From an uncultured Pelagibacteraceae bacterium (GTDB lineage: Bacteria; Pseudomonadota; Alphaproteobacteria; Pelagibacterales; AG-422-B15): a stretch of DNA of 48,655 nt. The stretch is from the NCBI GenBank assembly GCA_902589175.1, contig CACIRX010000001.1, positions 250,938 to 299,592 of the forward strand, written 5' to 3'. Below the pieces are notes generated by a model that had not been told where the DNA came from, made no database searches, and saw nothing but the letters and a program-made list of their open reading frames with translations. Positions 7,098-14,948 of the stretch are shown in pieces. Positions within the stretch are counted from its first letter, which is position 1. Each line of letters opens with the position of its first letter. Both the position numbers and the translations under genes were made by a program.

Positions 7098-7978
7098 TGA
7101 AAACATTTAAAATTGAATATATCACCACACTTTTTTTTCTCACCTTGCTAATTGCTTTAGCTTGGTACTATTTATTCCTCATGGCATCTAATCCAATGGA
7201 CTCAATGATGCAAAATAAAAATCCAATGACAATGTCAATGGAAACCGCGTCAGAAAATGAAATGTCAATGAACTCGATGTCTGATACAGAAATGACTATG
7301 GACTCAATGAATATGAATGAAAAAAACTCATCAATCAATTTTCTTATGATGCCAATGACAGGAAAGTGGACAATAAATGATTTTATCGTGATGTTCGTAA
7401 TGTGGACCGTCATGATGTTTGCGATGATGCTTCCATCTACATTTATCTTTTTAAATATTTTTAGAATGATGAGATCGAATATGCAAATATCGTCGAATAT
7501 TATTATTGAGATGATAGTGATTTCATTCACTTATATTTTAATTTGGACAATTTTTTCACTTATTGCATGTACTCTTCAATATATTTTTCACAATAACGGA
7601 GTAGTCGATATGATGGGAACATTACAAAATAATATTCTTGCAGGATTATTTCTTGTTGGAGCAGGTGCATTTCAATTTACAAGTTTGAAAGATACATGTC
7701 TTGAGAAATGCAGAAACCCCTTATCGTTTCTAATGGCTGGTCCTATTAAAGGATACGGAAATGTTGCCTATGTGGGTCTAAAGCATGGTTTATTTTGCTT
7801 AGGGTGTTGCTGGGTTCTTATGCTTCTGCTTTTTGTAAATGGAGTTATGAATTTACTTTGGGTTGTCGCAATAACAATAATTGTATTGGCTGAAAAAATG
7901 CTGCCTTACGAGAAACTTAGCTCTAGATTTCTGGGCATTCTTCTTGTAGGTTGGGGGGCGTATTTAATACTTATTTAA
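7097..7978 (+). CDS. DUF2182 integral membrane protein with a methionine-rich loop
   Basis: 293 residues. One membrane segment at about 10-30 is followed by a Met-rich loop with 13 Met between residues 34 and 73. Several more segments follow from about 92 to the end. The second segment is itself unusually Met-rich (MFVMWTVMMFAMMLPS). Cysteines occur in a KDTCLEKCRNP loop and in an FCLGCCW membrane segment. DUF2182 (COG5486) is annotated as a predicted metal-binding membrane protein. The Met-rich loop, probably periplasmic, resembles Cu(I)-binding segments of copper proteins. It lies between PCuAC and DUF1326 genes, its usual partner. A copper transporter or sensor role is inferred and not established. 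Confidence 0.82.
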   Translation: MKTFKIEYITTLFFLTLLIALAWYYLFLMASNPMDSMMQNKNPMTMSMETASENEMSMNSMSDTEMTMDSMNMNEKNSSINFLMMPMTGKWTINDFIVMFVMWTVMMFAMMLPSTFIFLNIFRMMRSNMQISSNIIIEMIVISFTYILIWTIFSLIACTLQYIFHNNGVVDMMGTLQNNILAGLFLVGAGAFQFTSLKDTCLEKCRNPLSFLMAGPIKGYGNVAYVGLKHGLFCLGCCWVLMLLLFVNGVMNLLWVVAITIIVLAEKMLPYEKLSSRFLGILLVGWGAYLILI

Positions 7979-7982
7979 CTAT

Positions 7983-8663
7983 ATGACTGTAAATCCACTA
8001 AACTTACATTGGGAAATAAAAGGAAATTTTTTGCTGAATTGTAACTGCGATGTATTTTGCAATTGTCCGATGTCCCTGGGGAGAGCGGTTCCAAATTCAC
8101 CAAATGGTAAATGCTTTTCATGGTGGGGAATTAATATCGAAGAAGGATACGCAGAAGAAAAGTGGTCTGGATTTAACCCTATCAAAAGAGAGTCTAAAGG
8201 AAATATGGATTTAAGTGGTTTAAATGTTGCTATTCTTTTAGAAGTTCCTGGCCCTTTAGGTTCAGGCGGTTGGACAGCAGGGTTATATATTGATGAAAAA
8301 GCATCTGATGATGCAGCTGATGCGCTCGCAGTTATTTTCTCAGGTCAAGCAGGTGGACAAACAGGTTGGTTTAGACATATGATTGCAAACTTCCTTGGCG
8401 TAAAAAGATGTTCTATATCATATAAAGAAACCGACGATGGATGGTCGTTTACAATTCCAGAAATCTTAGATGGTCGAATTGAACATGAGCCAGGAAAAGA
8501 GAGAGGCGAAGTAGTAAAAGTATCAAACTTAAAATATTGGGTTGCGCCAGAAATAATTGTTTGCAAAGGATCAAAAAGAAGTAGGATTAGAGATCACGGC
8601 CGTAATTGGGATTTCACAGGTGGAAGTGCCGAATATTGTGCTGTTGATTGGGCCGGACCATAA
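7983..8663 (+). CDS. DUF1326 family protein, cytoplasmic, putative metal binding
   Basis: 226 residues without signal peptide or membrane segment. The family hallmark lies at the N-terminus: NCNCDVFCNCP, with Cys20, Cys22, Cys26 and Cys28, a likely soft-metal site. A further GGWTAGLYID block and a late WDFTGGSAEYC end are typical of DUF1326. No enzymatic function is known to me. It begins four bases after the DUF2182 stop, and the two families commonly occur side by side, suggesting one functional unit. Copper handling is inferred from this block. The ATG chosen leaves the Cys motif near the N-terminus as in relatives. Confidence 0.85.
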   Translation: MTVNPLNLHWEIKGNFLLNCNCDVFCNCPMSLGRAVPNSPNGKCFSWWGINIEEGYAEEKWSGFNPIKRESKGNMDLSGLNVAILLEVPGPLGSGGWTAGLYIDEKASDDAADALAVIFSGQAGGQTGWFRHMIANFLGVKRCSISYKETDDGWSFTIPEILDGRIEHEPGKERGEVVKVSNLKYWVAPEIIVCKGSKRSRIRDHGRNWDFTGGSAEYCAVDWAGP

Positions 8664-8668
8664 TTCAT

Positions 8669-11104
8669 ATGAAAAACAAAGCTAAAGTTGTCGTCATCGG
8701 TGGCGGTGTAGTTGGAGTTAGTACGCTTTACCACCTTGCAAAAAAAGGATGGTCTGATGTAGTTTTGTGCGAACGCAAAGAACTTACATCAGGTTCGACG
8801 TGGCACGCTGCGGGTTTGATGCCTTTATTCAACATGAGTTACTCTGTTGGTCAAATCCATAAATACTCAGTTAAATTTTATCAAGAACTTGAAAAAGAAA
8901 CTGGTCAAGATGTTGGCTTTAGGCAAGTAAGTAATATTCGACTTGCTGAAAACCAGGATAGAATGGATGAGTATCGTCAATATGCAGGTGTTGCAGAAAC
9001 AATAGGTGTTAAAGTCAATTTTTTAACTCCCGAAGAAGTTCAAAAAGTTTGGCCGCTTTGTTCAACTGAGGGCTTAGTGGGTGCTATACAGCACCCTGAG
9101 GATGGATACATACAACCCAATGATCTTACGCAAGCTCTAGCAAAAGGAGCAAGAGCGCTTGGAGCTGAAATTTACAGACAAACAGCAGTCATAGGACTTG
9201 AACAGTTACCAGATGATAGTTGGATTGTTACAACTGATAAAGGTGAAATCAAATGTGATATTGTTGTTTCATGCTCGGGAAATTTTGTCAGGCAAACCGG
9301 AGAAATGGTTGGATTAGATATCCCAGTGATACCTGTTGAGCATCAATATATCGTTACAGAAGCTCATCCTAAAATTCTAGAAAGACAAAAAGAAGGCCTT
9401 CCTGAAATGGGTGTACTTAGAGGATCTGACGGCGCATGGTATATGCGTGAGGAAGCTGGTGGATTAATTCTTGGACCATATGAAAATGGTGCACCATGTT
9501 GCTATGTCAATGGACCTAGCAAAGACTGTGAGTATGAATTATTCCAAGAAGACTTAGACAGACTTGGCCCCCATATAGAGCATGCCATTCACAGAGTTCC
9601 TATTTTTGGAGAAGCAGGAATTAAGAAAGTTTATAATGGTGCTATTTGTTATACTCCAGATGGAAGCCCAATTATCGGTCCAGCATGGGATAGAAAAAAT
9701 TTATATTTAAATGACGGTCATTCGTTTGGCGTTACAGCTGCTGGTGGTGCAGGCTGGCAGATCGCAGAATGGATTGTTGATGGCGAACCGACCATTGATA
9801 TGCTCGGGGTTGAACCCAGAAGGTTTGGCGATTACGCATCAAAATCATATTTAATCAAAAAAAATGAAGAGGCTTATGCTAACGTTTTCACAATCCATTA
9901 TCCTGATGAAGAAAGGCCCGCAGGCCGGCCATTAAGACAAGCTCCTTGTTATGATAGGCTGAAAAATTTAGGTGCAGTGTTTGGTCAAAAGTTTGGTTGG
10001 GAGCGCGCAAACTGGTTTGCTCCTGAAGGAGTTCCACAAGAAGATGATTGGTCATTCAGGCGATCAGCTTGGTTTGAGCACATTGGAAATGAATGTAAAA
10101 ATGTAACAGAAAATGTAGGTCTTTTAGATATGACCGCATTTGCAAAATGTAGAATAAGCGGACCAGGAGCAGAAGAATTCCTAGATAATTTAGTTGCTAA
10201 TAAATTACCAAAAAAGATAGGAAGGACAAATCTCTGTCATGCTTTGAATTCTAAAGGAGGAGTACACTCAGAATTTACAATAATGAGAGAGTCTCATGAC
10301 AGTTTTTATTGTGTTTCTGCTGGAGCTTGGCAGCGGCTGGACCATGATTGGGTAAAAAAACATATGCCCGATGACAGAAGTGTAAAATTTGAAAATATTA
10401 CAAATCAAATTGGAGTATTAGTTGTCGCTGGTCCGAAGTCGAGAGAACTTCTTCAAAGAGTATCTGAGGATGATTTCACAAATGAGGGTTTCCCATGGCT
10501 ATCTGGCAAAAAAGTAAAAATTGGTGCTGCAGAAACACTTGCAATAAGAGTAAATTTCGTTGGCGAATTAGGATGGGAAATCCACTCACCAATTGAAGTA
10601 CAAAATCATATATTCGATACATTAATGGATGCAGGAAAAGATCTGGGTTTAAAGCCTTTTGGCATAAGAGCAATGGACTCTTTGAGAATTGAGAAATCCT
10701 ACAAACTAATTGGTACAGAATTATCAATTGAATACGCAGGATATGAGTCAGGAATAGACAGGTTCATTCACCCAAACAAAGGTCAATTCATAGGCAGAGA
10801 TGCATTAGTTCAGTGGAGAGAAAAAGGTTTTGAAAATTCCTTCGTAACTCTTGAAGTTCATGGTGTAAAAGATGCTGATGTGCTTGGCAATAATCCAATA
10901 TATGCTGATGGCAAAGTTATTGGTCGTGCTACAGGTGGAAATTTTGGCTTTCGAGTTAATAAGTCTCTCGCTTTAGCTATGGTCAATCCAGCTCATTCAG
11001 AAGTAGGCACAAAGTTAAAGATCGATATTTTGGGAGATATGTTTGATGTAACGGTAATACCCGAAAGTCCATACGATCCTGATAATCAGAAACTTAGATC
11101 TTAG
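8669..11104 (+). CDS. Dimethylglycine/sarcosine dehydrogenase family FAD-folate protein
   Basis: About 811 residues in two parts: an N-terminal DAO-type FAD oxidoreductase (about 1-390; VVVIGGGVVG dinucleotide site) and a C-terminal GcvT-like folate domain (about 430-800). His46 in STWHAAGL is the residue that binds FAD covalently in mammalian DMGDH. The enzyme demethylates dimethylglycine (or sarcosine) and captures the formaldehyde on tetrahydrofolate, passing electrons to ETF or the quinone pool. I chose ATG at 8669 over a TTG 21 bases upstream because the ATG gives the usual short leader before the FAD motif and avoids overlap with DUF1326. With soxBDAG downstream, dimethylglycine is the more likely substrate. 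Confidence 0.9.
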   Translation: MKNKAKVVVIGGGVVGVSTLYHLAKKGWSDVVLCERKELTSGSTWHAAGLMPLFNMSYSVGQIHKYSVKFYQELEKETGQDVGFRQVSNIRLAENQDRMDEYRQYAGVAETIGVKVNFLTPEEVQKVWPLCSTEGLVGAIQHPEDGYIQPNDLTQALAKGARALGAEIYRQTAVIGLEQLPDDSWIVTTDKGEIKCDIVVSCSGNFVRQTGEMVGLDIPVIPVEHQYIVTEAHPKILERQKEGLPEMGVLRGSDGAWYMREEAGGLILGPYENGAPCCYVNGPSKDCEYELFQEDLDRLGPHIEHAIHRVPIFGEAGIKKVYNGAICYTPDGSPIIGPAWDRKNLYLNDGHSFGVTAAGGAGWQIAEWIVDGEPTIDMLGVEPRRFGDYASKSYLIKKNEEAYANVFTIHYPDEERPAGRPLRQAPCYDRLKNLGAVFGQKFGWERANWFAPEGVPQEDDWSFRRSAWFEHIGNECKNVTENVGLLDMTAFAKCRISGPGAEEFLDNLVANKLPKKIGRTNLCHALNSKGGVHSEFTIMRESHDSFYCVSAGAWQRLDHDWVKKHMPDDRSVKFENITNQIGVLVVAGPKSRELLQRVSEDDFTNEGFPWLSGKKVKIGAAETLAIRVNFVGELGWEIHSPIEVQNHIFDTLMDAGKDLGLKPFGIRAMDSLRIEKSYKLIGTELSIEYAGYESGIDRFIHPNKGQFIGRDALVQWREKGFENSFVTLEVHGVKDADVLGNNPIYADGKVIGRATGGNFGFRVNKSLALAMVNPAHSEVGTKLKIDILGDMFDVTVIPESPYDPDNQKLRS

Positions 11105-11116
11105 CTACTTGAAAAA

Positions 11117-12172
11117 GTGTCAGAAGCTTTAAAAGTTTACGAACAGCTCTGTAAAGATAAGCATATTGAACATAATATTAAGCAAAAAGATTTAGTTATT
11201 GAATTAGATAAATTTTTGTTAGGTTCGAGCAGAAATTTTATAAAAAAACTATTTCGATATAATTTAAATCAAAAGAAATGCTTTTATTTATACGGGGGAG
11301 TGGGCATTGGAAAAACACTCATTATGGATTTATTCTATGATGACGTAAATTTAAAAGAAAAACAAAGAGTCCATTTTCATGAGTTTATGATTAATATACA
11401 TGATCAATTACACCAACTCAGAAATGAAAAAAATTCAAGAGATTTTATAATTTCAAAACTTGTAAAAGGCATTAAATCGAAATCAAGTCTCATATTTTTT
11501 GATGAATTCCAGGTCACAAATATAGCTGACGCAATGATTCTCGGGCATTTATTTGAGGAGTTCTTTAAAAATAATATTTTAATTGTATTAACTTCTAATT
11601 CCAGCCCAGAAGACTTATACAAAGAAGGGCTGCAAAGAGAACTTTTTATTCCATTTATTAATTTAATTAAAAATAACTCTCTAATTCATCATCTATCAAT
11701 AGACATTGACTATAGAACAAGATCATTAAAAGAAGAAAAGAACTTTTTTTTATCAAATTCACCGGTTAGTAAGCTTAAAATAAATGATATTTTTTCTATC
11801 CATTCAAATAAAACTTCAGTCGAGGATAAAGTAATAAGTGTGAAGAAGAGAAATTTTGTTGTTAAGAATTTGTCTAATAGAATAGCTCGTTTTCAATTTA
11901 ATGAAATTTGTGGTGATAATAGAGGCACTGAAGACTACCTCGAATTAATTAAATTAATTGATAGATTAATCGTTGAAAATGTTCCAAATTTTGGAAATAC
12001 AAATTCTAATCTTCAAGAAAGATTTATTAATTTAATTGATGTTCTCTATGATAATAAAATTAAATTATATTTAAGCACAGAAAAAGAAATAAGCGATCTT
12101 GGCAGTGCATATCATTTGAAAGATAAATTTAACAGAACCATAAGCAGACTTCTAGAAATGAAATCACAATAG
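11117..12172 (+). CDS. zapE: AFG1/ZapE-family ATPase
   Basis: 351 residues with a GTG start. Walker A is GGVGIGKT near residues 60-67 and Walker B is LIFFDEFQV, followed by the AFG1 signatures NIADAMILGHLFE and LTSNSSPEDLYKEGLQR. The mitochondrial homologue AFG1/LACE1 helps turnover of respiratory-complex subunits, and bacterial ZapE acts at the division ring. It sits between dimethylglycine dehydrogenase and a DadA-like oxidase, 12 bases from one and six from the other, an unusual place. A role in quality control of respiratory enzymes would fit the copper/oxidase genes nearby, but this is inference. Confidence 0.88.
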   Translation: MSEALKVYEQLCKDKHIEHNIKQKDLVIELDKFLLGSSRNFIKKLFRYNLNQKKCFYLYGGVGIGKTLIMDLFYDDVNLKEKQRVHFHEFMINIHDQLHQLRNEKNSRDFIISKLVKGIKSKSSLIFFDEFQVTNIADAMILGHLFEEFFKNNILIVLTSNSSPEDLYKEGLQRELFIPFINLIKNNSLIHHLSIDIDYRTRSLKEEKNFFLSNSPVSKLKINDIFSIHSNKTSVEDKVISVKKRNFVVKNLSNRIARFQFNEICGDNRGTEDYLELIKLIDRLIVENVPNFGNTNSNLQERFINLIDVLYDNKIKLYLSTEKEISDLGSAYHLKDKFNRTISRLLEMKSQ

Positions 12173-12178
12173 TTACAA

Positions 12179-13414
12179 ATGAAAATAGCAGTAATAGGAG
12201 CGGGAATTGTTGGCATTTCTTCAGCCAATTGGCTTAAGAAGTACGGTCAAGATGTGACCTTGTATGACATGAATGATCCTGGATCACAAGCAAGTTACGG
12301 CAATGCTGGAACTTATGCAAAATATGCAAATATACCAACTAATTCATCATCCTATTTTTATTTATTTCCATATTTATTGCTAAACAAAAACAGCCCCTTA
12401 TTCATTAGCCTAAAACGATTAAACGAGACATTTCCATGGATTATTAGATACTTGAGCAATTGCAGAAATGAAAAAGTTAACCACACTGTTCAACATTTAA
12501 CAACTTTACTGTCACATATGGATGATGGTTATGAAGATCTATTCAACGAAGCAAATGCAGAAGATTATATATCAAGAGAGTCTATCATGTATGGATGGTC
12601 TACAAAATTATTTTTTAATGCTGCAAAACAAGATTTCCCTAAAAGAGAAGAAACAGGTGTTAAAATAACAACTCTAAGTCGAGATGATATTTCTGATCTT
12701 GAACCTAATATTAATAATATCTTTTATAAAGGAGCCTTATTTGAAGGTAGTTATTTTGCAAAAAGTCCGATCAAGGTTAGCGAAGCATTAATGAAACTGT
12801 TTATTAAAAAAGGAGGAAAATTCAAAAAAGAGAAAGTTATATCCATCAGAAAAACTGAGACTAATCAAATAAATATTAAAACAAACTCAGAAGAGACCCT
12901 GCACGATAGAGTCGTGATTACATCTGGAGTATGGTCTAATGATCTGCTTAAACATATAGGCGACAAAGTGCCACTGGAAGCTGAAAGGGGTTACCATTTG
13001 GTCAATCCAGAATTGAAGAATATTGTAAAAAGACCAATATCTTGGCAAGAACGAGGAACATATTTTACACCTATGTCTGACGGCCTAAGAACGGGTGGAA
13101 TTGTTGAATTTGGAGCGTTAAATGAAATAAAAAATGACAGAGTCCTTAACTTTTTAAACCGGGCATTAAAGGAAGTTTTTCCCTCAGCAGACCTTCCTCA
13201 AAAAACATGGGTAGGGTTCAGGCCGTCGGTGCCTGACTCTCTTCCAGTGATTGGACAATCTCCAAAAAACCCTTATATTTATTATAATTTTGGCCATCAA
13301 CATATTGGGTGGTCATTAGGCGGCATATCAGGAAAACTGGTTGCACAACAAATTTGCGCAAACAATACAGATTTAGATTTGTCACCGTATTCTGTAAAGA
13401 GGTTTAAGTTATGA
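12179..13414 (+). CDS. DadA-like FAD-dependent amino acid dehydrogenase
   Basis: 411 residues, a DAO-superfamily flavoprotein. The FAD-binding site (VIGAGIVGISSANWL) begins at residue 4, with SQASYGNAG downstream as in D-amino acid dehydrogenase DadA. The C-terminus has the VGFRPSVPDSLPVIG and GHQHIGWSLG blocks of that group. The enzyme oxidises a D-amino acid or an N-methylated amine and feeds electrons to the quinone pool. Its stop overlaps the soxB start by four bases (ATGA), so it is coupled to sarcosine oxidase. Given the neighbours, an N-methyl amino acid such as sarcosine or another betaine product is possible. Confidence 0.82.
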   Translation: MKIAVIGAGIVGISSANWLKKYGQDVTLYDMNDPGSQASYGNAGTYAKYANIPTNSSSYFYLFPYLLLNKNSPLFISLKRLNETFPWIIRYLSNCRNEKVNHTVQHLTTLLSHMDDGYEDLFNEANAEDYISRESIMYGWSTKLFFNAAKQDFPKREETGVKITTLSRDDISDLEPNINNIFYKGALFEGSYFAKSPIKVSEALMKLFIKKGGKFKKEKVISIRKTETNQINIKTNSEETLHDRVVITSGVWSNDLLKHIGDKVPLEAERGYHLVNPELKNIVKRPISWQERGTYFTPMSDGLRTGGIVEFGALNEIKNDRVLNFLNRALKEVFPSADLPQKTWVGFRPSVPDSLPVIGQSPKNPYIYYNFGHQHIGWSLGGISGKLVAQQICANNTDLDLSPYSVKRFKL

Positions 13415-14652
13415 AATACTCACTATACAATTTAGTTAAGAATTCATTTTCTTATCATGAGAATTGGGAAAAAGCATGGAGCAGTCCTGATCTTAAACCT
13501 GAATATGATGTAGTAATAGTTGGGGGTGGCGGTCATGGATTAGGAACTGCCTATTACCTAGCAAAAGAATTTGGTGTTAAAAATATTGCTGTTCTTGAGA
13601 AGGGATGGATTGGTGGGGGTAATACTGGACGTAACACAACCATAATAAGATCAAATTACTTATGGGATGAAAGTGCAGCTCTTTATAATCATGCTGTTAA
13701 TTTATGGGAAGGCCTTTCTAGTGAGCTTAATTTTAATGTAATGTTTTCACAAAGAGGGTTATTTCACTTAGCGCACTCGGTTCATGACATGCAAGAAATC
13801 ACAAGAAGAGGTTATTCTAATTATTTAAATGGTATTGACGCTGAAATTCTAAATCAGGATCAAGTTGCAAAAAAAATACCTCATATTAATGTTAATGGCA
13901 GGTATCCTGTTTTAGGGGCCTTACTTCAGAGGCGAGCAGGAACAGCGCGTCATGATGCTGTAGCATGGGGGTACGCACGAGCGGCAGAAAATCTTGGTGT
14001 CGATATAATTCAAAACTGTGAGGTTAAAGGAATAGATATATCAAATGGCAAGGTTGTTGGATTACAAACAACAAAAGGTTCTGTTAAAGTTGATAAAGTT
14101 GGTCTCGTACCTGCTGGACACTCCTCAGTATTAGCTAATATGGCAGGTTTTTCTCTCCCAATAAACTCTGTACCCTTACAGGCTTTAGTAAGCGAGCCTG
14201 TTAAACCAATTCTGGATTGTGTCATCATGTCAAACTCCGTTCATGTTTATGTAAGTCAATCAGATAAAGGTGAACTAGTTGTTGGAGCAGGTTCTGATGC
14301 CTATAACTCATATTCTCAGCGAGGATCCTTTGATATGATTGAACATATGATGGCTCCCTTAGTTGAATTATTTCCAATATTCTCAAGACTTAAAATGCTT
14401 CGCAGCTGGGGAGGCATTGTAGATGTAACCCCAGATAGAAGCCCAATAATAGGCAAGACCCCTATAAAAGACTTGTTTATTAATTGCGGTTGGGGAACTG
14501 GTGGATTCAAAGCAACTCCAGGGTCAGCTCATGTATTTGCTGAGACAGTTTTTAGAGGAGAGCCAAATGATATTGCAGCTCCTTTTTCATTAGAAAGACA
14601 TTTCTCAGGAGCCTTAGTTGATGAAGCTGCAGCGGCAGCAGTTGCTCATTAA
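13411..14652 (+). CDS. soxB: Heterotetrameric sarcosine oxidase, beta subunit
   Basis: 413 residues. The FAD-binding site is VVIVGGGGHGLGTAYYLA at about 34-51, followed by WIGGGNTGRNTTIIRSNYL, the SoxB signature. His171 in ARHDAVAWG corresponds to the His that covalently holds FMN in characterised beta subunits. The C-terminal GGIVDVTPDRSPIIG and WGTGGFKATPGS blocks are standard. This subunit carries the sarcosine oxidation site, and the product methylene group goes to tetrahydrofolate on the alpha subunit. The order soxB-soxD-soxA-soxG is the classical one. Confidence 0.95.
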   Translation: MKYSLYNLVKNSFSYHENWEKAWSSPDLKPEYDVVIVGGGGHGLGTAYYLAKEFGVKNIAVLEKGWIGGGNTGRNTTIIRSNYLWDESAALYNHAVNLWEGLSSELNFNVMFSQRGLFHLAHSVHDMQEITRRGYSNYLNGIDAEILNQDQVAKKIPHINVNGRYPVLGALLQRRAGTARHDAVAWGYARAAENLGVDIIQNCEVKGIDISNGKVVGLQTTKGSVKVDKVGLVPAGHSSVLANMAGFSLPINSVPLQALVSEPVKPILDCVIMSNSVHVYVSQSDKGELVVGAGSDAYNSYSQRGSFDMIEHMMAPLVELFPIFSRLKMLRSWGGIVDVTPDRSPIIGKTPIKDLFINCGWGTGGFKATPGSAHVFAETVFRGEPNDIAAPFSLERHFSGALVDEAAAAAVAH

Positions 14653-14663
14653 TAATTTTTTTT

Positions 14664-14948
14664 ATGTTTATAATTAATTGTCCATATTGTGGGGAAAGAG
14701 ATCAGACAGAATTCACATGTCACGGCGAAGCCCACATTGCAAGGCCAGATAACCCATCTGAAATAAGTGATGAAGAATGGGGCAAGTATCTTTTTTTTAG
14801 AGAAAATCCAAAAGGAACCCATTTTGAAAGATGGACTCATGATCATGGATGCAGACGATGGTTTAATGTAATGAGAGACACTGTCACAGATCAAATAATA
14901 AAAACATATAAAATGGGTGAAGCGAAGCCGGTGATATCAAATGAGTAA
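14664..14948 (+). CDS. soxD: Sarcosine oxidase, delta subunit
   Basis: 94 residues, normal for SoxD. The zinc ligands typical of the subunit are present: CPYCG at residues 6-10, then TCHGEAH and a late HDHGCRRWF. It is a small structural subunit of the heterotetramer. The ATG at 14664 follows a T-rich stretch without a recognisable Shine-Dalgarno, so translation probably depends on coupling to soxB 11 bases upstream. Its 3' end overlaps soxA by the eight bases ATGAGTAA. Confidence 0.95.
   Translation: MFIINCPYCGERDQTEFTCHGEAHIARPDNPSEISDEEWGKYLFFRENPKGTHFERWTHDHGCRRWFNVMRDTVTDQIIKTYKMGEAKPVISNE

Noticed and set aside
7168..7530. 120-codon open frame opposite the DUF2182 gene
   Set aside because: It is the antisense of a Met-rich, low-complexity segment (ATG repeats give Ile/His/Ser runs) and has no start context or family resemblance.
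8648..8668. TTG start seven codons upstream for dimethylglycine dehydrogenase
   Set aside because: It overlaps the DUF1326 stop and adds residues not expected before the FAD motif. ATG at 8669 fits better.
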